Origin: Streptomyces sp. NBC_00247
GTDB taxonomy: Bacteria > Actinomycetota > Actinomycetes > Streptomycetales > Streptomycetaceae
Reading direction: 5' to 3'
DNA: 64,000 nt
Assembly: GCF_036188265.1 (NCBI RefSeq)
Contig: NZ_CP108093.1
Location: 4,050,001-4,114,000 of the forward strand
The notes below the pieces were generated by a model. That model searched no databases. It saw nothing but the letters and a program-made list of their open reading frames with translations, and had not been told where the DNA came from. How positions within the stretch are numbered: the stretch's first letter is position 1; each line of letters opens with the position of its first letter. Of the stretch, positions 42,174 to 52,700 are shown piece by piece. Position numbers and translations under genes: made by a program.

Positions 42174-42523
42174 AGCTCCAGCAGCCGCAGCACGTGTGCG
42201 GCGGTGCGCTTGCGGCTGTTGCCGGAGACCCAGAGCGCGGCGCCGGTCACCGCGAAGGGCACCGAGAGGCCGAGGACACCGATGAGCTCCGGCCACTGGC
42301 GTTCGTCCGCGCAGATGTTCTCGCTGCTCGGCGAGTACACCTCCGAGACGGGGGCTCCGCAGTCGACCTCGTGGTCGCCGATGGAGGAGGTGACGCTGAA
42401 GGGCACCAGGAGCAGCCAGCCCAGCCACACCAGCAGGACGGCCGCGACCGCCGTGAGGCCCATGCCCCAGGCGGATCGCGTGGAGGCGCGGCGGTCGAAC
42501 TCCTGGCGGGTTTCCCAGTACAT
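42137..42523 (-). CDS. Small two-helix membrane protein
   Basis: 128-aa protein with two membrane helices (MGLTAVAAVLLVWLGWLLLV and LIGVLGLSVPFAVTGAALWV). The extracytoplasmic loop between them contains two Cys (HEVDCGAPVSEV, NICADERQWP) that may form a disulfide. The C-terminal tail KRTAAHVLRLLELQESEG is cytoplasmic and helical. ATG 42523 starts MYWETRQEFDRRAS. No family is recognised. Confidence 0.65.
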   Translation of the reverse strand: MYWETRQEFDRRASTRSAWGMGLTAVAAVLLVWLGWLLLVPFSVTSSIGDHEVDCGAPVSEVYSPSSENICADERQWPELIGVLGLSVPFAVTGAALWVSGNSRKRTAAHVLRLLELQESEGRTRPEA

Positions 42524-42692
42524 GGTGATCTGTCCTCGTTGTCGGGGCGGCTGCCGGTGTCGTGGGCCGCAAGGGTGGTGGTGCTTCCGGCAGTTGATCG
42601 TACGCATCCCGCACATCTGTCCGAAGGTCGGTGGCCCGATCCCTGCGACAGGTGGCCTCCTGGCCACTCGCCCGTACCCCGTCCCCGGCCGG

Positions 42693-44060
42693 ATGCTCAT
42701 GGACGTGACCCAGACAACCGAGAGCGCCGCCCGGGGCGAGGGCGAGCGCCGGATTCCGGCCCCGGCCGACAAGTCCCCCCGCCCGTACCGCTTCCCGACC
42801 GTCCCCCGGATCCACCGTGCCTGGATCGTCGCCGCCGTCGCCTTCGTGACGATCATCGGCGGCGCCGCGTTCAACGCCCTGCCCGGTCTCCTCATCGACC
42901 CCCTGCACACGGAGTTCGGCTGGTCGCGCGGCGAGATCGGTCTCGCCGTCTCGATCGACCTCGCGCTCTACGGGATCACCGCGCCCTTCGCCGCCGCGCT
43001 GATGGACCGGTTCGGCATCCGCCGGGTGGTCGCCCTCGCGCTGACCGTGGTGGCCGCCGGTGCGCTCGGCAGCGTCTGGATGACCGCTTCCTGGCAACTG
43101 ATGATCTACTGGGGCCTGTTGGTGGGGATCGGTACGGGCTCCATGGCCATGTCCTTCTCCGCGACCGTCGCCAACCGCTGGTTCGTCGCCCGGCACGGCC
43201 TGGTCACCGGCATCCTCACCGCCGCCGGAGCCTCCGGCCAGCTGATCTTCCTGCCGCTCTGCGCCTGGATCGTCAAGGAGCACGGCTGGCGGCCCGCCTC
43301 GATGACGGTCGCCCTCGCCGCCCTGGCCGTCGTGCCGCTCATCTGGTTCCTGCTGCGCGACCACCCCGCCGACGTGGGCCTCGCCCCCTACGGCGGCGCG
43401 TACGCCCAGAAGCCCGCCCCCGCCCGGGGCGCCGCCGCCAGGACCCTGCGGGTGCTCTTCGACGCGGCCCGCACCGGGCAGTTCTGGCTGCTGGCCGGGG
43501 CGTTCGCGATCTGCGGCGCGTCGACCAACGGCCTGATCCGCACCCACTTCGTGCCCTCCGCCCACGACCACCACATGCCGGTCACGGCAGCCGCCTCGCT
43601 GCTCGCCGTCATCGGGGTCTTCGACATCGTCGGCACCGTCTTCTCCGGCTGGCTCACCGACCGCTTCGACTCCCGCCGGCTGCTCGCCGTCTACTACGCG
43701 CTGCGCGGCGTCTCGCTGCTCTTCCTGCCGGTCCTGATGGCGCCCTCGGTGCACCCGCCGATGGTCTTCTTCATCGTCTTCTACGGCCTGGACTGGGTCG
43801 CCACCGTCCCGCCCACCATCGCCCTCTGCCGGGAGCACTACGGCGACGACAGCGCGATCGTCTTCGGCTGGGTGCTGGCCTCGCACCAGATCGGCGCGGC
43901 CGTGGTCGCGTTCCTCGGCGGAGTGGCCCGGGACGTCTTCGGCTCCTACGACGTCGTCTGGTACTCCGCCGGGGCGCTGTGCGCGGTGGCCGCCCTGATG
44001 TCCCTCGTCGTCCGCCGCAAGCCGCTGCCCACGGGCGCGCCCGCGGTGACGGCTGCCTGA
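42693..44060 (+). CDS. MFS transporter (OFA/monocarboxylate-like)
   Basis: 455-aa major facilitator with about twelve helices. It has TEFGWSRGEIGLAVSIDLAL near helix 2, MDRFGIRRVVALALTVVAAG in loop 2-3, NRWFVARHGLVTGILTAAGA near helix 5 and SGWLTDRFDSRRLLAVYY in the matching loop of the second half. These patterns suit the oxalate/formate antiporter-like group that carries organic anions. ATG 42693 and ATG 42699 are both possible. The first ~45 residues are hydrophilic. Confidence 0.88.
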   Translation: MLMDVTQTTESAARGEGERRIPAPADKSPRPYRFPTVPRIHRAWIVAAVAFVTIIGGAAFNALPGLLIDPLHTEFGWSRGEIGLAVSIDLALYGITAPFAAALMDRFGIRRVVALALTVVAAGALGSVWMTASWQLMIYWGLLVGIGTGSMAMSFSATVANRWFVARHGLVTGILTAAGASGQLIFLPLCAWIVKEHGWRPASMTVALAALAVVPLIWFLLRDHPADVGLAPYGGAYAQKPAPARGAAARTLRVLFDAARTGQFWLLAGAFAICGASTNGLIRTHFVPSAHDHHMPVTAAASLLAVIGVFDIVGTVFSGWLTDRFDSRRLLAVYYALRGVSLLFLPVLMAPSVHPPMVFFIVFYGLDWVATVPPTIALCREHYGDDSAIVFGWVLASHQIGAAVVAFLGGVARDVFGSYDVVWYSAGALCAVAALMSLVVRRKPLPTGAPAVTAA

Positions 44061-44123
44061 CGGCCGGGACCCGCCGGCGCCAACTCCATTACGGGATAAG
44101 GGGACAGGGGCCAGAATGGCTCC

Positions 44124-44522
44124 ATGACGGGGTGGCGCGGAGCGGGCAGGACGACGTGGTGGGTGCTGGCCGGGGCCGGTGCGGCAGTGGCCGTGGGGCT
44201 GCTGGTCTGGGTGACGGTGGCGGACCTGGAGCGGTCCAGCCAGATCGCGGGCGTGGTCGGCACGGTGGCCGGGGTGGTCGCGCTGGGGGTGGCGCTCCGG
44301 CAGCTCCGGGACGGTACGCCCACCGCCCCGGCCCCCGAGTCCGTACGGGCGGCGGGCGGCTCCAACGCGGCGCGCGGCAGCATCCGGGCCGCCTCCGCGC
44401 ACGACACCGCGCCCGGCCCCGCACCGGCGGGGGGAGCGGAGACTCCGGGCATCACCGCGACCGGCGGTTCGAACGCGGCCGGCGGCGACATCGACGGCTC
44501 GACCGCCCGGCACGGCTCGTGA
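44124..44522 (+). CDS. Two-helix membrane protein with C-terminal repeated G-S-N-A-A motif (candidate NLR effector)
   Basis: 132-aa protein. Two membrane helices lie at about residues 12-32 (WWVLAGAGAAVAVGLLVWVT) and 40-58. The tail has two copies of a ~20-residue motif: VRAAGGSNAARGSIRAAS (74-91) and ITATGGSNAAGGDIDGST (110-127), separated by a Pro/Ala linker. The next protein carries a third copy at its N-terminus. The GTG start of that gene overlaps this stop (GTGA), so the two are made together. I infer a membrane-acting effector recruited or templated by the STAND protein through the shared motif. No enzymatic domain is present. Confidence 0.7.
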   Translation: MTGWRGAGRTTWWVLAGAGAAVAVGLLVWVTVADLERSSQIAGVVGTVAGVVALGVALRQLRDGTPTAPAPESVRAAGGSNAARGSIRAASAHDTAPGPAPAGGAETPGITATGGSNAAGGDIDGSTARHGS

Positions 44523-47206
44523 AGCGCACGCCCCCGCCCGGCCCGGACACCTCGCGGCAGCCGTCCGTCTCCGCCCGCACGGGGTCCAACGCGGCCGGGC
44601 GGGACATCCTCAACTCCGTCGCCCTGCACGTCGCGCACGCCACCCTGGCACCCCCGGAGGCGTACGGCCCCATCCCGGACGACGCGGTGGGCGACGGGCT
44701 GTCGAACGTGCCGCGCGGCACCCTCTTCGTGGGCCGGTCCGCCGCCCTCGACTCCCTGGACACGGCGTTCGCCGAGCCGGGCGGAGTGGTGCTGCGGGCG
44801 GTGAGCGGACTCGGCGGAGTCGGGAAGTCCGCCCTCGCCGCCCGCTGGGCGACCGAGCGCTCCACGGACCGGCTGCGGTGGTGGATCGGCGCCGACAGCG
44901 CGGCAGCCGTCGAAACCGGTCTCGCCGCGCTGGCCCGCGCCCTCCAGCCCGGGCTGGCCGGGCTCCCGCAGGAACTCCAACGCGAACGCGCCCTCGCCTG
45001 GCTCGCGTCCCACGAGGGCTGGCTGCTGGTACTCGACAACGTCAACCACCCCGACGACGTACGCCCGTTGCTCGACCGGCTCGGCACCGGCGGCCGGGTC
45101 CTGATCACCACCCGCCTCGCCTCCGGCTGGCACCAACTCGCCACCACCGTCCGCCTCGGCGTCTTCGACCCGTCCGAATCCGTGGAACTCTTCCACCGCG
45201 TCCTCACCCAGGACGGGCCCCGCACCACCGAGGGCGCCGCCGAGGTGTGCGAGGAGCTCGGCCACCTGGCACTCGCGGTCGAGCAGGCCGCCGCCTACTG
45301 CCACGAGAACGGCACGACCCCGCTCGCCTACCTCGCCATGCTGCGCTCCTGGCCCGCCGAGACCTACGCCACCGGCGCGGAGAGCACCGACGCGGACCGC
45401 ACGGTCGCCCGCGTCTGGCGCATCACCCTGGACCGCCTCGCCGACACCCCGCTCGCCGGTGACGTGCTGCGCACCCTCGCCTGGTACGCCCCCGACCACA
45501 TTCCCCGTGTGCTGCTGGACGACCTGGCCCCGCCACCGGTCCTCGCGCGGGCGATCGGCAGGCTGGCGGCCCACAGCATGGTCTCGGTCGGGCCGGACGG
45601 CACCCTGTCCGTGCACCGCCTGGTGCAGGCCCTCGCCCGCACCCCCGACCCGGACGACCCGCACCGCGCGGCGGACGCCGTCGCGGAGGCCCGGGAGCGG
45701 GCGACCGACGGGCTCCTGGAAGCCGCGCCGGACAGGCCGGGGCCGGGCAAGCTGCCCCTGGGCCGGCCGTTCCTCGCCCACGCCGAGGCGCTGGCCGGGA
45801 ACAGCCCGCCCGAGGACGACACGGAGGCGATGGCCCACCTGCTGGCCTGGACGGCGAGTCACCTCCTGGAGCAGGACTCCCTGAGCCCCGCCGGTGTCCT
45901 CTTCCGCCGGGCGCTGAGGGCCAAGGTCGCGGCCAAGGGCGAGGACCATCAGGACGTGTGGACCATCCGGAGCAACCTCGCTTCCATCCGCATGGATCAG
46001 GGAGATCCGGAGGGGGCGGCCGGGCTCCTCGACGACGTGCTCGCGGGCATGCGACGCACCCTGGGAGAGGACCACCCCAACGTTCTCACCGCCCGGATCA
46101 ACCTGGCTTCGGTCGCGTACCGGACCGGTGACACGAACCGGGCGGAGTCGCTCTTCGACCACGCCCTCGCCGAGGCGCTCCGCGTCGGAGGCGCCGAGCA
46201 CCCGCGCACCCTGGACATCAGATCCCGCCTCGCCCACGTGCACGGGGCGCGGGGGGACTTCCGGCAGGCACTGGTACTCCAGAAAGAGGTGCTCGCCGAC
46301 CGCGTCCGCATCCTGGGAGACGACCATCTCGACACCCTCTCCTCGTGCGACGCCCTGGCGTCCACCCACGAGCGGAGCGGAAACCCCACCCTGGCGGTGC
46401 CGTTGCTCCGCAGGAGCCTGGACGGCCACCTGCGCCTGCTGGGCGAGGACCACCCCATGACACTGCGCACCCGCAGCCGTCTCGCCGAGATCTACCGGGC
46501 GGTGGGCAACCCGGCGCGAGCCCTCGGCCTGCACCGGACGAACCTCGCCGACGCCGAACGCCACCTCGGACGGGGCCACTCGGCGACCCTGCAGTTCCGC
46601 CACGAACTCGCACGGATCTGCGAGCAGATGAAGCGGTACGACGAGTCCGTCGCGCTGTACGAGGACGACGTGGCCGAGCGCACCCGGATGTGCGGCCTGG
46701 ACGACCCCGAGGTGCTGCGTGCCCGCCACTTCCTCGCGGCAGCCCTCGCCGAGGCCGGGGAGCACGAACGGGCCCACACGCTCTATACGGGCGTGCTCGC
46801 GGACATGGCGCGGGTCCTCGGCAGAGAGCACCGCGACACCCTGGTGGCCCGGTTCGGCGTCGCGCAGAACCTCCTCGTCTCGGGGAAGCCCGAGGTGGCG
46901 CTGCGCCTGCACGAGCGGCTCGCCGCCGACCGCGCCCGTGTCCTGGGCCAGGACCACCCGGACACCCTGTCGTCCCGCACCCAGGTGGCGATGGCGCTCA
47001 TCCTGCTCATGCGCCCGGCCGAGGGGATCGATCAGCTGGAGCGCACCCTCGCCGACTGCGTGCGGGCGCTCGGCACGGACGCCCCCCAGACCGTGCGGCT
47101 GCGGGAGGACCTGGCCCGCTCGTTCGAAACCGTCAGCGGGGCGCTCGGGCGATCCGGTGAGCGATCTTCACGGCGTCCCGGGCCATCTCGCGGAACATTC
47201 CGCTGA
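44519..47206 (+). CDS. STAND NTPase: NB-ARC plus TPR, with N-terminal motif shared with its neighbour
   Basis: 895-aa NLR-like protein. Residues 17-36 hold VSARTGSNAAGRDILNSV, matching the repeats in the upstream membrane protein. The NB-ARC NTPase spans ~65-430: Walker A GLGGVGKSAL (97-106), Walker B WLLVLDN (168-174), GRVLITTR sensor and LGHLALAVEQAAAYC. From ~455 to 870 there are about ten 42-residue kinesin-light-chain-type TPRs, each with an LG-x-x-H-P-x-T-L element. In such proteins the TPRs sense a trigger, NB-ARC oligomerises and the N-terminus activates an effector. The 3' end overlaps the convergent oxidoreductase gene by 74 bases. Confidence 0.88.
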   Translation: MKRTPPPGPDTSRQPSVSARTGSNAAGRDILNSVALHVAHATLAPPEAYGPIPDDAVGDGLSNVPRGTLFVGRSAALDSLDTAFAEPGGVVLRAVSGLGGVGKSALAARWATERSTDRLRWWIGADSAAAVETGLAALARALQPGLAGLPQELQRERALAWLASHEGWLLVLDNVNHPDDVRPLLDRLGTGGRVLITTRLASGWHQLATTVRLGVFDPSESVELFHRVLTQDGPRTTEGAAEVCEELGHLALAVEQAAAYCHENGTTPLAYLAMLRSWPAETYATGAESTDADRTVARVWRITLDRLADTPLAGDVLRTLAWYAPDHIPRVLLDDLAPPPVLARAIGRLAAHSMVSVGPDGTLSVHRLVQALARTPDPDDPHRAADAVAEARERATDGLLEAAPDRPGPGKLPLGRPFLAHAEALAGNSPPEDDTEAMAHLLAWTASHLLEQDSLSPAGVLFRRALRAKVAAKGEDHQDVWTIRSNLASIRMDQGDPEGAAGLLDDVLAGMRRTLGEDHPNVLTARINLASVAYRTGDTNRAESLFDHALAEALRVGGAEHPRTLDIRSRLAHVHGARGDFRQALVLQKEVLADRVRILGDDHLDTLSSCDALASTHERSGNPTLAVPLLRRSLDGHLRLLGEDHPMTLRTRSRLAEIYRAVGNPARALGLHRTNLADAERHLGRGHSATLQFRHELARICEQMKRYDESVALYEDDVAERTRMCGLDDPEVLRARHFLAAALAEAGEHERAHTLYTGVLADMARVLGREHRDTLVARFGVAQNLLVSGKPEVALRLHERLAADRARVLGQDHPDTLSSRTQVAMALILLMRPAEGIDQLERTLADCVRALGTDAPQTVRLREDLARSFETVSGALGRSGERSSRRPGPSRGTFR

Positions 47207-48386
47207 TCGGGTTGGAGAACCCGGTGAAGTACAGCCCCGGCGCCGCCTTCGGCGCCTTGGCGCCGTACGCCACCGGCCGGCCCCGCCCGTCCAGGACGCC
47301 GAGGTGTCCGACCAGCCCCTCCAGGGCCCGCCGGTAACCCGTCGCCGCGATCACCGCGTCCGGCGTCAGCCGAGTGCCGTCGGTCAGCACCACCTCCGCG
47401 CCCTCGAACGAGGCGATGGCCGCCACCGGCCGCACCCGCCCCGCCTTCACCGCGTCGATCAGCCCCACGTCCTGCACCGGGATCGCCCCGTCCTTGACCC
47501 GCGAGTACAGCCCGGTGTCCGGGCGCGGCAGCCCCTGCGCCGCGAGATCCGGCACCGCGGCCCTCGCCATCAGCGCCCCCGCCCGGTCGACCAGCCACAC
47601 CGGCAGCCGCCGCACCAGGATGCCGGTCGCCTGCGCGGGCCACCCGGCCGTCGAACGCCGCACGATGTGCGGGACCGTACGCACCGCGATCCGCACCTCG
47701 GCGGCCCCGCCCTCCACCAGGTCCACCGCGAGCTCGGCCCCGGTGTTCCCGATCCCCGCGACGAGCACGCTCCGGCCCGCGTACGGTGCCGGGTTCCGGT
47801 ACTGGGCGGCGTGCACCAGCTCCCCGGACCAGGTCTCCCGGCCGGGCCAATCGGGTATGCGGGCGGTGTGGTTGAAGCCCGTCGCCACGACGACCGCGCG
47901 CCCCGTGAGCACCCGCCCGCCGGTCGCCGAGAGCACCCAGCCGGCCCCGTCCGGCGCCCGGTCGATACGGGACACCTCGACGCCGGTGATCACTTCGAGC
48001 TCGTGGAACTCGGCGTACTTCTCCAGATACCGCACCACGTCGTCCCGGCCCACCCACCGCCCGAACCTCCGGGGCATCTTCAGCCCCGGCAGCGCCGACC
48101 AGCGCCGGGTGGTGTGCAGATGGAGCCGGTCGTAGTGCCCGCGCCAGGAGGCGCCGACCTTCGGCGCCTTCTCCAGCACGACCACCCGCACCCCCTGCGC
48201 GCGCAGCGCCGCGGCAGCCGCGAGACCGCCGGGGCCGCCCCCGATCACGTAGACGGGACGGTCCTCCGTACGGTCGATGGAGGCCGGGATCGCGGCGGGT
48301 CGATCAGTGGCGCCATCGGGGGCGCGATCGGCGGCGCGATCGGCGGGAAGAGCGGAACTGCCGTCGGGGGGCGCGGTGTCGGACAT
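47133..48386 (-). CDS. FAD-dependent oxidoreductase (flavin monooxygenase-like)
   Basis: 417-aa flavoprotein of the flavin-containing monooxygenase/CzcO-like group. The FAD-binding Rossmann motif VYVIGGGPGGLAAAAAL lies near residue 46, and the NADPH-binding motif VLVAGIGNTGAELAVDL near 210. ATGFNHTARIPDWPG precedes it, and VIAATGYRRALEGLVG follows near 355. The first ~40 residues are an Asp/Arg/Ala low-complexity stretch encoded by a GGCGGCGCGATC-like DNA repeat. ATG 48386 is the chosen start. Substrate unknown. Confidence 0.87.
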   Translation of the reverse strand: MSDTAPPDGSSALPADRAADRAPDGATDRPAAIPASIDRTEDRPVYVIGGGPGGLAAAAALRAQGVRVVVLEKAPKVGASWRGHYDRLHLHTTRRWSALPGLKMPRRFGRWVGRDDVVRYLEKYAEFHELEVITGVEVSRIDRAPDGAGWVLSATGGRVLTGRAVVVATGFNHTARIPDWPGRETWSGELVHAAQYRNPAPYAGRSVLVAGIGNTGAELAVDLVEGGAAEVRIAVRTVPHIVRRSTAGWPAQATGILVRRLPVWLVDRAGALMARAAVPDLAAQGLPRPDTGLYSRVKDGAIPVQDVGLIDAVKAGRVRPVAAIASFEGAEVVLTDGTRLTPDAVIAATGYRRALEGLVGHLGVLDGRGRPVAYGAKAPKAAPGLYFTGFSNPISGMFREMARDAVKIAHRIARAPR

Positions 48387-48756
48387 GAGCGTCGAGCCTA
48401 ATCGCGTGGTGGGTGAATGGGTCTCGACCGAGACCGGAATCCGTTGCGAATCGATCACGGGACGCGGTCGGTTGAGGGCTCGTCACGCACGGGTTCGATC
48501 CGAGGGTCGAGCGGTGGCCGGAGGCGGTTCCGTGCCGTGGCAGTCGGGGGGAGCGTGCCGCCGGATGCGAGGCGCGCGTAATGGAATCTGCCACATTCAT
48601 TCATAAGTTGTTCAAATTTTTGCATGAACGCGCCTATGGTTGCCGGGTCGTGGGGCTCATGTCCCCCGGCGCGCGGGCCGTTGGGGGGCGGCCGTTGCAT
48701 GACGACCCCTCATGCACCGGCCGCGCCGACCCTCCACGCAAGGATGTTCGCGCCTC
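48387..48756. promoter_or_regulatory. Promoter region of the secreted FG-GAP/toxin locus
   Basis: 370 bases without a gene between divergent genes. Around 48590-48640 the sequence is strikingly A/T-rich for this chromosome. GTTCA (48610-48614) and TGAAC (48625-48629) form an inverted repeat with a 10-base spacer, a possible regulator site. I could not fix -35/-10 elements. Confidence 0.4.
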
Positions 48757-49671
48757 ATGTTCAGCAGACTGAAACACTTCCCGCGCCGAACGGCGGTCGC
48801 GTCGGCGGCCGTCGGGATCGTCGCACTAGGAGTCGGCACCGCGACCGCGCTGCCCGCGCTCCCCTGGTCGTCCGCGTCCACCTCGGACGAGGTCCAAGGG
48901 GCGCAGACGCAGGCCGCGGCCGCGACCGGCGCGCCGATGCTTCCGCTGTTCGCCCGCAAGTCCACGGGCCATCTCTACGACTACGAACCGACGGGCTCCG
49001 GAGGCTGGAAGACCGCGTACGACATGGGTGGCGGCTTCAGCGCCGCCGACGCCTTCGCCCGGGTGCGCACCTCGGAGGGCGGTACGGCCACCGACCTGTA
49101 CTTCAGGATCGGCAACGTCCTGTACTACACGGCGGAACGCGGCAACGACACGAAGATCATCGGCAGTGGCTGGAGCCAGTACAACCTGCTGATGTCGCCG
49201 GGCAACATGGTCGGTACCTCTCAGGACGAACTCGTCGCCCGTGACGCGGCCGGCGCGCTCTGGCTCTACCAGAGCAAGGCCGACGGTACCCTCGCCACCC
49301 GTGTCCGGATCGGCTCCGGCGGCTGGAACGGGATGAACGCGATCGTCGGCCGGGGCGACTACACCGGCGACGGCAAGGGGGACCTGCTCGCCAGGTCCAC
49401 CACCGGCACGCTCTACATCTACCCCGGAACCGGGAACGCCGCAGCGGACGCCGGACTCGGGGCCCGCATCACCGTGGGGACCGGGTGGGAGGCGTACAAG
49501 ACCCTCGTGTCCACCGGGGACAACAACGGTGACGGGAAGCCCGACCTGATCGGGATCGACTCCGCGGGCGCGTCGTGGCTCTTCAAGGGGACCGGCAAGT
49601 CGGCCACCCCCTTCGAGGCCAGGGTGCAGAACGGCACCAGCGGCTGGGCCTCCTTCGACGCGTACTTCTGA
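48757..49671 (+). CDS. Secreted FG-GAP/VCBS-repeat protein
   Basis: 304-aa protein. The signal peptide MFSRLKHFPRRTAVASAAVG continues through a hydrophobic core and ends near TATALPALP. The mature part is a beta-propeller-like set of repeats with Ca2+-binding loops DYTGDGKGDLLAR and DNNGDGKPDLIGI. It is built of short blade motifs (GSGGWNGMNAIVGRGDYTGD, GTGWEAYKTLVSTGDNNGDG). FG-GAP proteins usually bind other proteins or the cell surface. It precedes the large toxin gene by 61 bases on the same strand and may be co-expressed with it. Confidence 0.82.
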   Translation: MFSRLKHFPRRTAVASAAVGIVALGVGTATALPALPWSSASTSDEVQGAQTQAAAATGAPMLPLFARKSTGHLYDYEPTGSGGWKTAYDMGGGFSAADAFARVRTSEGGTATDLYFRIGNVLYYTAERGNDTKIIGSGWSQYNLLMSPGNMVGTSQDELVARDAAGALWLYQSKADGTLATRVRIGSGGWNGMNAIVGRGDYTGDGKGDLLARSTTGTLYIYPGTGNAAADAGLGARITVGTGWEAYKTLVSTGDNNGDGKPDLIGIDSAGASWLFKGTGKSATPFEARVQNGTSGWASFDAYF

Positions 49672-49732
49672 GCGCCGGACCGCCGCGCCCACCGCACACC
49701 CTCCGCACCTGAACCCGAACGGCTGATCACGC

Positions 49733-52700
49733 ATGCGTAGAAACACCCTGCTTTCACCCAACCGGCCGCGTCCGCCTGGCCGGTGGACACGACTGCTGAG
49801 CTCGACCGCGCTCGCCACCGCGCTGGCGGTCGCGGTGACCGGCAACCAACTCCCCGCACCCGCACAGGACCTCGCGCGCACCGACCTCGCAGCCGACACC
49901 GAGGTGCCGGCCTTCGACCCGGACGCCCAGGTGGCGATGCGTGAGGAGCAGTGCCTGCTCGACTACGCCCTTCGCAAGGGTGGCCAGGAACTCAAGGCCG
50001 TCGCCCGCGCCGGCCTCAACGGCACCGAGGCGGATCTGCACAAGTACGCCGACAGCGCCTACTGGTACAACGGTGAAACACCCCTCGCCCTCGCCTTCGC
50101 CAAGGATCACGCATGGGTCGAGGCCAAGAGCGACGAGGTGAGCGCCCGCCCCGACGTGTGGGAGCAGTCGCTCGACGTCGAGACGCCGCCGCCCGGATAC
50201 ACGTACACGGGATTCCAGTGGGTCGAGAACAAGGACGACCCCTTCGACGCCACCGGCCTGGGCGTCTGGCTGGGAGAGGAGTTCTGGAAGGACGAGTTCG
50301 ACCTCTACGACGACCAGACGCCGCTCGCAGGTGACGCGTCGGTGGCCGCCGTCAACGCGATAGCGGAGACCCGGTACCCGGACACCTACCCGTACCCGGA
50401 TTACCCGGATTACGAGGGACGGCTGGCGTTCGAGGACATGACGTTCATGCACGAGATGTACGCCGACGACGCGCGCCTCTTCCTCCAGCACGGCGGATTC
50501 CCCGAGACGGCTCCCGACCCGGACAGCATGGAGTTCCGGGTCGACGTCGAGGGGCTCAAGTCCCGCTTCGCGTCCTGCACCACGGGCAACCCGCAGGACC
50601 CACGGAACGTTCTCGGCGAGGAGATCCGGGTCGCCTCCACCGAGTGGCAGGCCGAACTCGCCTCGCAGCGGACGCAGCGTGACGCGATCATGGTCGCCGA
50701 GTCCCAGGCGTCCAGGCAGCTGACGATCGGGTCGCAGGCCATGGGTGAGGCCCTCGGCCAGTCGATCATCGCGAGCCGTCTGACGGACTGGCAGGCCTAC
50801 TGGCTGAAGCAGCCGACCACCGCGACCGACTACCCCACCGCTGCCGAGTTCGCGCAGGTAAAGACGGACATCGCGAGTGCGCAGGCACGCGCGCAGGGTC
50901 GCGTCTTCGTCGCCGCCCGCGCCGCGCTGGCCGCGAGGGACGAGGCCGCCAAGGCCGAGTCGGCGAAGCAGGCCGCGTACGCGACCGCGGACGCCGCAGG
51001 ACAGCCGCGCGGCCGTGGCCTCATGTACGGCCAGCAGGCCGTACAGGTCGCCAAGGCGTCGGCAGCGGCCGCGCTGGCGGCCTCCAAGGCCACCGAGACC
51101 GCGGCCAACGCGACCCGCGCCTCCGCCGCCGACAGCAAGACGCTGATGGCACTCGCCCAGACCCAGGCGCACGCCTCGGCCGCCGAGTTCCGCCGGATCG
51201 CCGCGCAGGAGGCCGCCGCCCAGGCGAAGGCCGCTGCCGACGGCGCCGCTCTGCAGGCGACCAAGGCCGCCGAGAACGCCACCAAGGCCAAGGCCGCGCA
51301 GGCCAAGGCCGAAGCCGCCGAGCAGACCGCCAAGGCCGCGGCGGCCGATGCCAAGGCCAAGCGGCTCACGGCGGAGGCCGAGCGGGACAAGGCCGAGACC
51401 CAGAAGAACATCGCGGCGTCCGAGAGGGCGAAGGCGGCTGCGGCGGAGGACCGGGCGCAGGCGGAACGCGCGTCTGCCGCTTCGGCGTTGAGCGCCGCAC
51501 AGACCGCCGGCACCACTGCGGCCACCAAGAAGGACGAGGCACTGGCGGCCGAACGCAGAGCCGTCACGGCCCGCAACAACGCCCTCCAGGCCGAGAGCGA
51601 CCGCGACGCGGCGCTGTCCCGGATGTACGCCTACGACGCGAAGGCCGAGGCGGACGACGGCACCGAGGCCGCGGAGGCGTCCCGCGCCGCCGCGACCCAG
51701 GCCCGCACCGCCGCCGACAACGCCACCACGGCCGCGTCCAACGCCCGTGCCGCGGCGAACGACGCGACCACCGCCGCGTCCAACGCCCGTGAGGCGGCGA
51801 CCAAGGCGCAAGCGGCCGCCTCGCGCGCGAAGGCGGCTTCGGACGCCGCGCAGCGGGACGTGGCGATCACCCACGCGGCCGTGACGAAGGCGCACGCCGC
51901 CGCGGCGGACGCCATCGACGCGTCCGAGGCCGCCGCGCAGAACGTGCGCGCCGCCAAGGCGCTGGCCGACACCGCGAAGGCCAAGGCCGCCGAGGCGAAG
52001 GCCAACGCGGCCCTCTCCCGGCTGGAGGCCAACAGCGCGGCCGCGTCGGCAGTCCAGACGGCCGGCTTCGCCTACGCCACCGCGCAGGCCGCGCTCGCCG
52101 CCCGTGACTCGGCGGCCCAGGTCATCAAGCCGGCCAACGACGCCATCGAGCTCGGCTCGCCGTACAAGGAGACCGATTCGTCGGCCGGCCTCGCGGTGCT
52201 GACCGGGCAGGGCGCGAAGACCGCGGCCCAGCAGCAGGCGGCGCTCGCCCAGGCGAAGGCCAGCCAGGCGGCCAAGGCCTCCACGGAAGCGGCGGCACTC
52301 GCCGCCAAGGCCGACGCCGATGCCAAGGTAGCCGCGACGGCGGCGGCCGAGGCCGCCGACTCCGCCTCCAAGGCGCTGGCATCCGTGGCCAAGGCGCAGG
52401 TGTCCGCGGCCGAGGCGAGTGCTGCGGCCAAGGCCGCGGTGAAGGCCGAGGCCAACACCGTCGAGTACGACCGGCAGGCCACCGCCGACGCGGCGGCGGC
52501 CCTCAACGCGTCCGACACCGCGAGCGGATACGCCTCCCAGGCTGCGGCCTCCGCCGACGCGGCGGAGCAGGACGCCGCCTCGGCCCGCAGTGCCGCGACC
52601 GCGGCGGAAGGCGACGCCGCCACCGCCCGGGGCATCGCCGACCAGGCAGAGGCCGACGCCACCGAGGCCGAGGCTTCGGCGGCACGGGCTCAGCAGGCGG

